Assembly: GCA_963576475.1 (NCBI GenBank)
Contig: OY754984.1
Coordinates: 16,683,775-16,747,774, forward strand
Length of the DNA stretch: 64,000 nt
Source of the DNA: Molanna angustata
Lineage: Eukaryota; Arthropoda; Insecta; Trichoptera; Molannidae
Reading direction: 5' to 3'
Shown piece by piece: positions 20,588-31,445 of the stretch (position 1 is its first letter; each line of letters begins with the position of its first letter). The notes beneath the pieces are model-generated. The model was not told where the DNA came from. It did not search any database and saw only the letters and a program-made list of their open reading frames with translations. A program made the position numbers and the translations under genes.

Positions 20588-22024
20588 ATGCGCTGTGCTA
20601 GCGAAATGTTACCTAGTAACGTTGTTGCCAAGTCAACAGATAACAATGTATTAGAATGTACGCCATCAAAACAAACTCGTAAGGCCCAGTCCACACCGAT
20701 AGATCATGATAATACATTATTGGATAGTTCAGTATCCAAAAAATTCAAACCAAACATAAACCCCTCATTACACCAAGAGAATTCTTTACTGTATAATGAA
20801 TCCTCTCTTTCCCCATTTATTGTACATGTACAAAAGAAAGTAGCGGGAGAAAGTCTTCAAATACAGGCTATCTCATTCGGTTCGTTTATCTACAAAAATA
20901 AAATTGATAATATAAAAAAAATCAAGCCGTTGGGTAAACGCACAATTGCAATCGAATTCAAAAATTATTTAGCAGCAAATACTTTTCTTAATAACAAAAT
21001 TTTAGAACAAAACAACTACTTACCATTTATACCTTCCTTTCACGTAACTCGTCTTGGAGTTGTAAAAGATATACCTACATCTCTTTCTGACGAGGAAATA
21101 TTAAGTAATTTGGAAGTCCCTCCGGGATTCGGAAAAATAATAAAAATTCGAAGGCTTAACTACAGAGACCGTAAAATTGAAATCCCGACATGGAAACCAT
21201 CTCAAACTGTTGTGGTCACAATCGAAGGGCAAAAACTCCCATCACACCTTTACCTCTTTTACAATCGTCTACCAGTAGAAACTTACATATTCCCTACTAT
21301 TCAATGTCATCAATGTTTAAGATACGGACACACTAAAACTAACTGCAAATCTGCAGCACCTAGGTGTTTTAAATGCACTTTACATCATCTTGGAAACACA
21401 TGTAATGTAACTCAAGAAAATACTATTTGTGTTCATTGCTCGGGAAATCACCAGGCTATCGATATAAATTGCCCAGAATTGACAAGACAGAGGAACATTA
21501 AGAAAGTAATGGCTGACCAAAGTATATCGTATATCGAAGCAGCTGGAATGTTTCCCTCCGTGAAAATATCATACTCAGAAAAAACGAAAGCTGTCAACAA
21601 TTCAAACAAAATTGAAACACAAAATAATTTCACGCCAAAATGGAGGGTAATCACCCCTTCAAACAAAAATAATCTTAAAAAACATAGTAATACCCCCCCT
21701 TACTTGGATAAAAAACAAATCAACTCATTATTAATTGCACCAAATGGAAACCATCCAGTACCTAAAAATGGATGTGCTCTCCCGTTAACAAATGAAACTA
21801 CCCCAGATACAATAATACCTGAAGACATTAATTATAGTCGTAAAGAAATAATTCTAAATTGCATATACAATATGATCCATGAACTCCTTACCACAGAACA
21901 CTATATCTCAGTACCGTCCAACGATGCACTTATCAATAACACCTTACAAAATACTGTCAATATACTCAATAACAACCTTAATAAAGAAGATATCGATTCA
22001 AACTCTATCACAGAAACAAATTAG
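20588..22024 (+). CDS. Element 2 ORF1: Gag-like RNA-binding protein
   Basis: The frame is open from further upstream, but the first ATG is at 20588 and a second at 20606; either gives about 475 residues. After a polar N-terminus it has the jockey/X-element ORF1 domain (SPFIVHVQKK, TRLGVVKDIPTSLSDEEI, KIRRLNYRDR) and three Cys/His knuckles: CHQCLRYGHTKTNC, CFKCTLHHLGNTC and CVHCSGNHQAIDINC. The C-terminal third is asparagine-rich and disordered. It should coat element RNA and act with the ORF2 enzyme. The ORF2 ATG follows 53 bases after its stop. Confidence 0.9.
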   Translation: MRCASEMLPSNVVAKSTDNNVLECTPSKQTRKAQSTPIDHDNTLLDSSVSKKFKPNINPSLHQENSLLYNESSLSPFIVHVQKKVAGESLQIQAISFGSFIYKNKIDNIKKIKPLGKRTIAIEFKNYLAANTFLNNKILEQNNYLPFIPSFHVTRLGVVKDIPTSLSDEEILSNLEVPPGFGKIIKIRRLNYRDRKIEIPTWKPSQTVVVTIEGQKLPSHLYLFYNRLPVETYIFPTIQCHQCLRYGHTKTNCKSAAPRCFKCTLHHLGNTCNVTQENTICVHCSGNHQAIDINCPELTRQRNIKKVMADQSISYIEAAGMFPSVKISYSEKTKAVNNSNKIETQNNFTPKWRVITPSNKNNLKKHSNTPPYLDKKQINSLLIAPNGNHPVPKNGCALPLTNETTPDTIIPEDINYSRKEIILNCIYNMIHELLTTEHYISVPSNDALINNTLQNTVNILNNNLNKEDIDSNSITETN

Positions 22025-22076
22025 ACCTTAAACTTGTAACTCGCACAATAATTCCCTGTATAATCTTTCATACAAA

Positions 22077-25000
22077 ATGGCCTTAAATATTGCCCAGTGG
22101 AACTGCAGAAGTGCAATACCTAATAAAGACTCTATTTTAAAATTGCTATCCGAGAACCAGGTTCAAATAGCGGCACTATCTGAAACCTGGCTCCGCGATG
22201 AAAAAACATTCAAAATTCCCGGCTACCAATGCCTAAAAGATAATAGACATGATGGCAAAGGTGGAGCTGCGTTATTAATAAAAGACACATTTTTCTTTAA
22301 CCAGATAAATTTAAAACCAATAAATTGTCCATCACAAGTTGTTGCTGCGGAAATAGACGGTACAACTTTTGTCTCAATTTATATTTCTCCTAATTTCCAA
22401 CCCACCAAAAATATTTTAAGAACCATAATTTCTCGAATAAAACATCCCTTTATAATTATGGGAGATTTTAATGCTCACCATAACATGTGGGGTTCATCAT
22501 CATGCACAAAATTAGGTAGAATTATAGTTGATCTGCTAAATGAGTTAAATCTTTGCATTATTAACGACGGATCACCGACACGTATCCCTGTGCCAAATCA
22601 ACGAATCAGCGCAGTAGATTTAACAATATGTAGTCCCGATATTGCTCCATACTTGAATTGGAAAATACTTTCTGACCCATTCAATAGTGATCATCTTCCA
22701 ATAATTTTGCATTATTCACAACCGTCATACAGATACATATATACCTCTCATATTGAAAACTCAAAATCCAAAAGAAACAACAAATTCGATAAAAATGTTT
22801 GTAATTTTGGAAAAGCTAATTGGTCAGGATATAATCATTACACCAACAACCCCAATATAACATTTACTCCCCCCTCAATAGAAAACCTACAAGAATGCTA
22901 CGATGAATTTATTAAAACGATTGAAATATCAGAAAAATTTATACCTAAAAAGAATCCCAAATTCAAAAAGTATCCCTTACCTCCTCCTTGGTGGGACTCA
23001 GCGTGCGAAGAACATTCATCAATTAGGAAGCAAGCATATAAAGACTACAAGCATAACATGACACTTGAAAATTTCTTGTATCTTAAAAATGTTCAAGCTA
23101 AAGTCAAACGGTTCCTCAAAAACAAGAAAAGAAAAGGGTGGAAAGACTTCTGCACATCACTTAGTATCCAAGTTCCAATTTCAGAAGTTTGGAATAATAT
23201 CAGAAAATTTCGTGGCTCATACAAAACCCCATCTTCTAAATCATGCCCTAAACTATGGTCAGAAGATTTCTTGAATAAAATGGCCCCACCGTATGCTGTT
23301 AACATCGATGAAATCTCGTTACAATATTCACATACTAGCAGTAACTGGCTAGATGCCCCATTCCAAATAGACGAATTAAAATCAGTCTTACAAGTGGTAA
23401 AAAATACTTCACCTGGAATAGACGGGATCCCATATATTATCTTACATAATAGTAGCGACAAAATTCTTGAATATCTCTTAAAATTAATAAACATAATGTT
23501 CGATACTGGGGTTATCCCAGAATCTTGGAAAACTCAACTCATTATCCCAATTTTGAAACCACTAAAGGACCCTAATTCAGGTGTCAACTACAGACCAATA
23601 GCATTATCGTCAACTCTGCTTAAATTAACAGAACATATTATAAAAAGACGAATTGATTGGTTCGTTGAAAACAAAAATATTTTGCCGTACAATATGTTTG
23701 GCTTCAGAAAAAAAAAATCCTCAGTAGAAAGTGTAGCCAATTTAACAACGGATATTCTTTTAGCTTTCTCTAGACAAGAACAGGTCATAGGAGTAAGCTT
23801 AGATATCACAAGTGCATATGATAATGTGCTTCTCTCCCTTCTTAAATCTAAACTTCTCCGAATTGGAATCCCCCTAAAATTAGCCATCTTCATAATGAAT
23901 ATTCTCCTGGATAGAAAAATCATTCTCGACATTCGAGGAATTGATACTCAAGAAAGAAAAGTCGACAGAGGCTTGCCACAGGGGTCAGTCCTTAGCCCTA
24001 TCCTCTTCAATATTTATATTCACGAGATTTTTCATGTACTGTTACCCTCGGCACAGTTACTGATATATGCAGACGATTTTTTTATTTATGTATCAGGGAA
24101 AAAAATCCAACAAATGGAGAACATTATGAATAATACTCTCAAAAATATTTCTTCGTGGTTATCTGAAAATGGCCTGAATCCCAGTCCTCCCAAATGTAAA
24201 GCCATTATGTTTACAAAAAAACGCTCTATACCACATATAAAAATTCAACTAAATGACATTATCCTCCCTGTCTCTTCGGAATTAAGATTTCTTGGTATCA
24301 CTTTGGATTCCAGACTATCTTGGAACTCTCAAGTTACACATATCATTAACAAATGTCAGTCTGGACTAAATGCAATGCGAGCTGTAACCCGTACTTGGTG
24401 GGGAGGTCACCCTTCTGTTCTACGTTTAATGTATATATCATACGTTCGCAGTCAAATCGACTATGGAGCGTTTTTACTTAGTCCAATTTCCAAGAAAAAT
24501 TTACAACGCTTAGATATAATACAATTTGAAGGTCTGAGACTTATATTAGGCGCTATGAAATCGACACCGGTATGTGCACTCCAGGTGGAAGCCGTGGACC
24601 CACCACTTGAGCTGAGAAAACAGTATCTGTCAGATAAATTTGTTTTAAAATGCAATATTATTAAATTCCACCCTCTAATTAGAAAAATCGCTATGCTTAA
24701 AATATTCACAAATCAATCACCATTTTGGAAACATAAAATCTCCCCTCCTCTTGTAAATAGCCTCACCTTTTTAGACCAATACTCATCGGACTTCATTAAA
24801 TCTGAGACACTCCCAGTTTACTCATTACCCTATCAAAATTTAATCGAGCCGCCAAACATAATCCACTCATTAGGAATAACTCCAGATGCTTTTGCATCTA
24901 AAAGACTTAAACACGTAATTGAATCCAAATGGAATGACTGGAAAATACTTTATACGGATGGATCAAAAATGGACTGCAAAAGCAATACTGGAGCAGCAGT

Positions 25001-25811
25001 ATTTAGTGATTCAGATAAAGTTGAATTACTTTTGACTCTCCATAAAGATTCTACAATATTCTCAGCAGAATGTATAGCTATAATAGAGGCTTTGAACTAT
25101 GCAAATAAAAAACGATTCTTAAAGACATTAATATTGACCGATTCCTTAAGTACACTCGAAAAACTCTCTAAATCCCCTATTTTGTATAGTGATGACCACT
25201 ACTGTATAGATATATGGAAAAAAATTAAAGAAATATGCAACCAAAACAGAAAACTTTGTCTGGCATGGATACCAAGTCACTGTGGTATACCAGGAAATGA
25301 GAAAGCGGATGAATTGGCTAAGAGAGCAACATATGGAAACACACGGACACATCCCAATATTACACAAAACGATCTCCTACCAATCGCAAAAAACCGTCTG
25401 ATGAATAAATGGCAGTTATATTGGGACACAAGCTCACTGAAAAAGGGTAGACTTTACAAAACGACCCAACTAACAATTGTCAATAAGCCATGGTTCCATG
25501 ATAAAGCTTTTGACAAACATTCCATCAGCGTTATGTGTCGTATCCGCATGGGACACTGTTGTACCAGAGAGCATTTAAAAAAAATAGGGATCATTGATAG
25601 CAGTCTCTGCGAATGTATGATTGGTGATGAGACACTGGATCATTTGTTTCTTGAATGCCCCATAAACGATAGGTATCCGTCCTTTTTTACCGACCTCACA
25701 GAGATTGGGGTTCCAATGCCAACAAATGTGAGGACATTGTTGAGCTACAATTCCAGGCAGGTAAACATTTTGCTCAAAAAATTCATCAAAATTAATGACA
25801 TTAAAATTTAA
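22077..25811 (+). CDS. Element 2 ORF2: endonuclease-reverse transcriptase-RNase H polyprotein
   Basis: 1244 residues from the ATG at 22077. Endonuclease (about 1-215): QWNCRS, LSETWLR, GDFNAHHNMWGSS and NSDHLPI. Reverse transcriptase (about 480-750): VNYRPIALSS, GVSLDITSAYDNV, RGLPQGSVLSP and the catalytic YADD near residue 664. RNase H (about 955-1085): LYTDGSKMD, AECIAIIEAL, LTDSLSTL and AWIPSHCGIPGNEKADELAK. A C-terminal Cys/His knuckle (GHCCTREHLKK...CECMIGDETLDHLFLECP) follows. The protein nicks the target, primes cDNA synthesis on it and removes RNA. No frameshift or stop, unlike the sister copy at 3304-7298. Confidence 0.93.
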   Translation: MALNIAQWNCRSAIPNKDSILKLLSENQVQIAALSETWLRDEKTFKIPGYQCLKDNRHDGKGGAALLIKDTFFFNQINLKPINCPSQVVAAEIDGTTFVSIYISPNFQPTKNILRTIISRIKHPFIIMGDFNAHHNMWGSSSCTKLGRIIVDLLNELNLCIINDGSPTRIPVPNQRISAVDLTICSPDIAPYLNWKILSDPFNSDHLPIILHYSQPSYRYIYTSHIENSKSKRNNKFDKNVCNFGKANWSGYNHYTNNPNITFTPPSIENLQECYDEFIKTIEISEKFIPKKNPKFKKYPLPPPWWDSACEEHSSIRKQAYKDYKHNMTLENFLYLKNVQAKVKRFLKNKKRKGWKDFCTSLSIQVPISEVWNNIRKFRGSYKTPSSKSCPKLWSEDFLNKMAPPYAVNIDEISLQYSHTSSNWLDAPFQIDELKSVLQVVKNTSPGIDGIPYIILHNSSDKILEYLLKLINIMFDTGVIPESWKTQLIIPILKPLKDPNSGVNYRPIALSSTLLKLTEHIIKRRIDWFVENKNILPYNMFGFRKKKSSVESVANLTTDILLAFSRQEQVIGVSLDITSAYDNVLLSLLKSKLLRIGIPLKLAIFIMNILLDRKIILDIRGIDTQERKVDRGLPQGSVLSPILFNIYIHEIFHVLLPSAQLLIYADDFFIYVSGKKIQQMENIMNNTLKNISSWLSENGLNPSPPKCKAIMFTKKRSIPHIKIQLNDIILPVSSELRFLGITLDSRLSWNSQVTHIINKCQSGLNAMRAVTRTWWGGHPSVLRLMYISYVRSQIDYGAFLLSPISKKNLQRLDIIQFEGLRLILGAMKSTPVCALQVEAVDPPLELRKQYLSDKFVLKCNIIKFHPLIRKIAMLKIFTNQSPFWKHKISPPLVNSLTFLDQYSSDFIKSETLPVYSLPYQNLIEPPNIIHSLGITPDAFASKRLKHVIESKWNDWKILYTDGSKMDCKSNTGAAVFSDSDKVELLLTLHKDSTIFSAECIAIIEALNYANKKRFLKTLILTDSLSTLEKLSKSPILYSDDHYCIDIWKKIKEICNQNRKLCLAWIPSHCGIPGNEKADELAKRATYGNTRTHPNITQNDLLPIAKNRLMNKWQLYWDTSSLKKGRLYKTTQLTIVNKPWFHDKAFDKHSISVMCRIRMGHCCTREHLKKIGIIDSSLCECMIGDETLDHLFLECPINDRYPSFFTDLTEIGVPMPTNVRTLLSYNSRQVNILLKKFIKINDIKI

Positions 25812-25949
25812 CTCTGTTCATAAAATTTAAATTGATCGAAGTAAAATAAATATACAAAAATAATTTAGGTTTCTCTATTTTGACAGTTTAATATTTTAAC
25901 TTAGATGGCTGAGAACACTCTTAACGGGTGAAGAGCCAAAAAAAAAAAA

Positions 25950-25961
25950 AAAGACTTAAAT
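25950..25961. repeat. Target-site duplication (right) of element 2
   Basis: AAAGACTTAAAT, with the first A shared with the poly(A) tail; matches 20311-20322. Confidence 0.88.
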
Positions 25962-26007
25962 TATGATAATACAGTTCCAGACTGAAAACACAATAATTAA
26001 AAAAAAT

Positions 26008-26080
26008 TCTCCATCGGGAATCGAACCCGCATCCTAGGCTCAGTATTCAGATATCTAACTAAGCCACGAAGGCCAACTTT
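26008..26080 (-). mobile_element. tRNA-derived SINE, minus strand
   Basis: The reverse complement contains a box A-like TGGCTTAGTTAG, TTAGATATCTGA and a perfect box B GGTTCGATTCC, followed by an A/T-rich tail. It shares this layout with 17045-17122. It is tRNA-like but does not fold into a convincing complete cloverleaf. Confidence 0.65.
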
Positions 26081-26152
26081 GGTACATATATGCACAATGT
26101 ATTTATTTATTCTTGAGACCATTATGAAAATGATTTTTTTTAAATATATAAA

Positions 26153-26589
26153 TGTTCGGTTCGGTATTTACTTTTGGCGTGAATACAAATCACCTGTCTT
26201 GTTCCTTCCCCCTTCCCTTCCATGTAACTGCTTTCTTCCGTTCCTGCTACACACCTCTAGTACTTGTCCGCACGCGGCCTCTAGCGGATGTCAATTTCGG
26301 ACTTCGTTGCCGGCGTCGACCATACAGGTGCCCGTTGTGGGAAGCATCATCGTGTAGTGCTGTGCCCCGGCATATAGACTGCATATATTTCGTTCGGACT
26401 GGTTGAGAGATCGAGGCGAGGACTTCTTCTGTACTGGTAGGTGATTTCCTTTCTCGATCCATTTCTTTTGTCCTATTATTTACCTCTTCGCTGTGAATAA
26501 CGCGCCGTGACAAGTGCAATTATTTAATTTTCGCATACAGTCCACTTGATCTTTTAGCCCGAGTTGCAATCGGTGATTCGGCGCTTACA
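26153..26589 (+). mobile_element. Solo LTR-like sequence, copy 1
   Basis: Starts TGTTCGGTTCGG and ends GGCGCTTACA, and aligns with 53056-53412 over most of its length. Shared blocks: GTGAATACAAATCACC, CTTCCATGTAACTGCT, TGGTAGGTGATTTCCTTTCT, CTTTTAGCC(C/T)GAGTTGCAATCGG. Start TGT and end ACA suit an LTR; there are no internal genes beside it. No target duplication is visible here. Confidence 0.6.
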
Positions 26590-27032
26590 ACCAACATATC
26601 ATGACCAACATATCGTATAACATATATATACCAACATATCGTGACCTACTCGTTTAAATGTTCGATATAGTGCTTTTATATTTAATAGGTTAAATATACT
26701 TAATTGCTTTCGTGTCGACACAGCGATTTCGAGCGACTTTAGCTTAAATGTCCCGCTCGAAGACTGCATTAAAATCACTTTTGTTAATATTAATGTTGTG
26801 TCTACACATCATTATGCTAATTCCTTGCTAAAGTTGCAAGATTTTGCATTATACATTCGCATAATAATAAGTATCCTCCTATACACTAATCGACTTAGAA
26901 TGTTTGAAATTATATTTTTTTCTACTATTCCATACACTCTTTACATAGGTACCGACTTCCTTTGTATAATGGAAAGTCGTTCGATTTTTGTGCTGGCGTC
27001 CTTGGTTAAATTCCCATCAGGGTAGAGATATA
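26590..27032. other. Unassigned stretch
   Basis: The phrase CCAACATATCGT recurs three times at about 26590-26645. Otherwise no named feature. Confidence 0.35.
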
Positions 27033-27617
27033 TCCAACTGTCGATTTGTTCAAGAGAACTTTGTTCTCTTAACATATCGACAGTGTTTCAAGCCAGGATA
27101 CGCGAGATCAAAAAACACCAATTTAGAGGCTTCGCAACATATATGTTCTATATCCGGATTTACTCAGATTTCGGAGTAGAACATTTCGTGTGTCTATGTG
27201 GTGTCTGTGTGTCCGTGTGTCTGAGTGTCTGCGTGTCCTTCCCCCCCCTTATAACTTTTGATTCGCTCAATTTACAGAGCCCAAAATTTCAGAATATTTT
27301 TACTCAGAATTTTGAATTTTTGTTTCAGTCAGGGGTTATCAACTTTTGAATTTTTTGTTTATTTTTCCATATATAAACCATAAAAGCTAGAACTAAAAAT
27401 AGACAAATACAAAATCTCATATAGATTTTTACTAAAAAATTCCAGCGTTACTCAAACATTTTTTATTAAGAGAAATATTTTTTTTTATGATAAATTTATG
27501 TGTTTAACTGCCCATATTTCCAAAGTTTTTAAAATATCGAAAAAAGCCGAAACACCCCAACTAGATAATTTTATTTTCTATAAAAAAATATTAACATTAA
27601 AAAATATAAAAATATTT
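27033..27617 (+). mobile_element. Helitron-like element, copy A (5' part, interrupted)
   Basis: Begins TCCAACTGTCGATTTGTTCA and runs through the shared landmarks (tgtctg-type microsatellite, TTTTGATTCGCTCAATTTAC, GAAACACCCCAACTAGATAA) until copy B interrupts it at 27618. More diverged than the 54-62 kb copies, so probably older. Confidence 0.8.
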
Positions 27618-28197
27618 TCCACCTGTCGATTCGTTCAAGAGAATGAAATTCTATTGAAGGAAGAGGCAGTTTAAATCCAAGATGCGTGTACGAAGGAACA
27701 TTTTGTATGGCGTAGTGGACTTTTCGCATGCTAAAAACACCGACTTAGAGGCTTCTTAGAGGCATGATTTACTAATAATTCGGAGTAGAATATTTTATGT
27801 GAGTTTTGTGTGTCTGTGTGTGTGTCCCTTTTAACTTTTGATCCGCTCAATTTACAGAGCCAAAAATTTCAGAATATATAAATAGTTATAGGCCTACAAA
27901 ACTGTTATACTCAGAATTGTGAATTTTTGTTTCAGTCAAGGTTCAACTTTTGTAATTTTGGTTTATTTTTCCATATATCTCAGAAACCATAAAAGGTAGA
28001 ACGCTGAAAATTGGTATAAACATAGAAAAATACAAAATGTCAAATAAGTTTTTTCAAAAAAATTCCAGGATTTCTCAAACATTTTTATTTAGTAAAATAT
28101 TTTTTTTATGAAAAATTTATGAGTTTACCTGCCTATATTTCCATTTTTTTTTAGGTATCGAAAAAAGCCGAAACACCCCAACTAGATAATTCAATTA
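27618..28197 (+). mobile_element. Helitron-like element, copy B (5' part)
   Basis: Begins TCCACCTGTCGATTCGTTCA and shows the family's internal blocks. It is interrupted after ...AATTCAATTA by copy C and resumes at 29259. Confidence 0.8.
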
Positions 28198-29258
28198 TCC
28201 AACTGTCGATTTGTTCAGGAGAACTTTGTTCTCTTAACATATCGACAATGTATCAAGCCAGAATACGCGAGAATTGTATGGAGAGGTCTACTTTTTTCAC
28301 GGCTTTTCCAACTTTGAAGTCAAAAAACACCAACTTAGAGGCTTCGCAGCATATATGTTCCATACACGGATTTACTCAGAATTCGGAGTAGAACATTTCG
28401 TGTGTCTGTGTGTGTGTGTGTCTGTGTGTGTGTCTGTGTGTCTGTGTGTGTGTCTGTGTGTCTGTGTGTGTGTGTGTGTGTCTGTGTGTCCGTCCCCCCC
28501 TTATAACTTTTGATCCGCTCAATTTACAGAGCCTAAAATTTCAGAATATATAAACAGTTACAGGCCTACAAAACTTTTATACTCGGAATTTTGAATTTTT
28601 GTTTCAGTCAGGGGTTATCAACTTTTGAATTTTTATTTTATTTTTCCATATATCTCAGAAACCATAAACGCTAGAACGCTGAAAATTGGTACAAACATAG
28701 ACAAATACAAAATCTCAAATTAGTTTTTTCAAAAAAATTCCAGGGTTTCTCAAACATTTTTTATTAAGAAAAATATTTTTTTATGATAAATTTATGAGTT
28801 TAACTGCCTATATTTCCAAAACTTTTACAATTATCGAAAAAAGCCGAAACACCCCAACTAGATAATTTAATTTTCTATAAAAAATATCAGCAATGTAGTA
28901 GATGATCTCAATTTTTTTTTAACATTTTTTTTAAAAATTGAATTTAGTGACGACATCGCTTCATACATTTTGTATGGCAGTCGCCTATACACAATATGTA
29001 AGAAGACTTAATAGTTTGATACTTCGACTCCAAACATACATACATACCATCATGCTATTTGCATATTCTGGGTAGGAAAAAGGATCTTCCTCCATACTAT
29101 CCTATCTTGACATACATACCTACATATGTTGTATAGAAAACAAAATATCTGAAAATATTCAATAATTTGTATCTATAGGTTTATAGTTTGGTACATATTC
29201 TTCAACTATACATACTATCGCTATCGACAGTTGGATCTCATGTGTTACATGCAACTAG
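28198..29258 (+). mobile_element. Helitron-like element, copy C (complete)
   Basis: Starts TCCAACTGTCGAT and ends CATGCAACTAG, 1061 bp. The 3' end has the inverted ATCGACAGTTGGA, then the hairpin CATGT-GTT-ACATG, then CTAG. It sits between A (28197) and T (29259) inside copy B, leaving the host copy otherwise continuous, which defines the ends and shows insertion without target duplication, as Helitrons do. Confidence 0.88.
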
Positions 29259-29628
29259 TCTATAAAAAAATATTTACATTGTATTAGCATATCTCAATTT
29301 TTTTTAACAATTTTTATAAAAATTGAATTAAGTGACGACATTGCTTCATACAATTTGTATGGCAGTCGCCTACACACAACATCTAAGAAGAATTAATAGT
29401 TTCATTCTAATCTCCAAACATACATACATACCATCATGCTGTTTTCATATTTCAAAGGACTGACCTCCATACTATCCTATCTTGACATACATACCTACAT
29501 GTGTTGTATAGAAAACAAAATATCTTAAAATATTCAATAATTTGTATATATGAGTTTATAATTTGGTACTTATTCTTCAATTATACATACTATCGCTATC
29601 GACAGTTGGATCTCATGTATTACATTCA
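29259..29628 (+). mobile_element. Helitron-like element, copy B (3' part)
   Basis: Resumes TCTATAAAAAAATATTTACA and continues to ATCGACAGTTGGATCTCATG. The terminal hairpin and CTAG are degraded. Confidence 0.78.
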
Positions 29629-30412
29629 CATATTTTTAATTAATTCTGTAAATTGCATATATCACAGACAATTAGTGAATCATATGTTGAACCAGTGACG
29701 AATAGAGGTAATAGCTACGCGACAGACAAAAGGAAGTTGTCTTTTCTTGTTTCTTTTCTTGAGATAAGTGACACGTTGTCTAGGTGGGCTGTTTCTTTTG
29801 CCGATATCGCATAATCATGTTGTTTATATTTTATACGTCACAAAATTTAATTTTATTTTCTTTCACTTTTGTGTCTAAAGTATAAAGCAAACGTCTTGAT
29901 GGTATATTTTTTCAATTTTAATGAATATTAAACTTTGCAAGGGTTATATCAGTTTGTAAGATCATGTAATATCACGTTGCACGAAACGGAGTTAGTTTGT
30001 TGATGTAATAATATTATGCACAAACTTAAATACAAAACTTGCAATAGTGTATACCTTTAAGGAATGTTTTAAAGATCAACTTAATTCATATTTCCCATAG
30101 TGCATATATTATTATGACAAAACTTTCTTTTGTATAACTTTATATAACATGCACAAATGAAGTGTTTGGAAAGGAAAAACCAAATGTGGCAATAGATCTA
30201 CTGCAAAGTAAATTAGAATAATTTTGCCCACGATAAAAATATGGATCGTACGGCAATCTCCGCCAGAAAAATGATTTAAAATGAAGCTTGAAATATAATT
30301 TATTAAGTGAAATAAAAATATCTATTAAGGGGGGGACTGCTGCCAACGTACCTATTTTTCAAATTGATATACTATTATTACTTCTTATCAAATCGTTTTG
30401 AAAAAAATAATT
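29629..30412. other. AT-rich unassigned stretch
   Basis: No ORF or repeat family recognised. Confidence 0.3.
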
Positions 30413-30895
30413 TAGTTAGTTTGGGTATTAATAAAGAAAAATATATCTTTATTTTTTTAATAATATTCTGTACAAATTCTTGTAGATAAATAATGGCATA
30501 CCCCGATTTTCAACGTTTATCTTATATTTTTAATAAAATATAAGGCGTAGTTCAACATAAGAAAAATATGATGTGACGTTGCATTAATGCTTCAGGTTTA
30601 GTAAATAAACCTAAAAAACATTTAATTTCCACTAGCGCCATTGCGAAATAAAAGTTTTTTGGGTCATTAACATAACCTGATGCATTCATGCAACGTTACA
30701 TCGTATTTTTCCAGATATTTTGATCTTATTTAATTTATAAAAAAATATAATGCTCTATACCTTATAGTTTTTTAGAATTCAAAGATTTATGTCAAAAATC
30801 AGGGTATAGCTTATTATTTTCCTACATAATTAAAAAACAGAACATAATTAAAAAAATGAGGTATATTTTTCTTTGTTAATATCCAAAGTAACTAG
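30413..30895. mobile_element. Foldback (palindromic) element
   Basis: Two long imperfect inverted arms of about 200 bp surround a short centre near 30640. GGGTATTAATAAAGAAAAAT (30424) pairs with ATTTTTCTTTGTTAATATCC (30866), GCATACCCCGATTTT with AAAATCAGGGTATAGC, and GATGTGACGTTGCATTAATGC with GCATTCATGCAACGTTACATC. No coding sequence. A foldback or palindromic MITE. Confidence 0.75.
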
Positions 30896-30897
30896 AT

Positions 30898-31296
30898 GTA
30901 AAAAATAAATATAAATCTTTACAATTATAACTGTCAACTATTTCATTATGGTAGGGAGTAAAAAAATATGTATATTTTGGTAATCCCATGAACTAAAAAA
31001 TATACGAATTAACCCAATTTTAAATTAAAATATGACGTAAAAAATAAATATAAATCTTTACAATTATAACTGTCAACTATTTCACTATGGTAGGGAGTAA
31101 AAAAATATATGTTGGTTATCCCATGAACTAAAAAATATACTAATCAACCCAATTTTAAATTAAAATATGATGTAAAAAATAAATATAAATCTTTACAATT
31201 GTAACTGTCAACTATTTCATTATGGTAGGGAGTAAAAAAATATATTTTGGTTATCCCATGAACTAAAAAATATACGAATCAACCCAGTTTTGAAAT
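30898..31296 (+). repeat. Tandem repeat of about 136 bp, three copies
   Basis: The phrase GTAAAAAATAAATATAAATC recurs at 30898, 31037 and 31172. Units share CTGTCAACTATTTCA, TATGGTAGGGAGT and CCCATGAACTAAAAAATATAC and differ by small indels. Confidence 0.9.
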
Positions 31297-31437
31297 TAAT
31301 GTATGAATCTACTCGATCATAATCTTATTTTAATCTTTATCTCAAAATTTAGTATGAAATTGTCATTATTTTGTATTCAAAATAAAAAATATATATTTTT
31401 TTAATCAAATGGATTTCAAAGGTCTGATTCTAATCTT

Positions 31438-31445
31438 AGTCAACT
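31438..31445. repeat. 8-bp target-site duplication (left) of the MITE hosting the BEL element
   Basis: AGTCAACT, repeated at 38168-38175 beyond the opposite terminal inverted repeat. Confidence 0.75.

Larger units (their letters stand above)
20323..25949 (+). mobile_element. Intact full-length I/Jockey-type non-LTR retrotransposon (element 2)
   Basis: About 5.6 kb with a 5' UTR (20323-20587), ORF1, a short gap, ORF2, a ~125-bp 3' UTR and a poly(A) tail (about 25938-25950), flanked by an 11-12 bp direct repeat AAAGACTTAAAT. Both ORFs are uninterrupted and all catalytic motifs are present, so it may still be mobile. The apurinic-type endonuclease, reverse transcriptase and RNase H in ORF2 place it near the I clade; exact clade assignment needs a tree. 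Confidence 0.92.
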
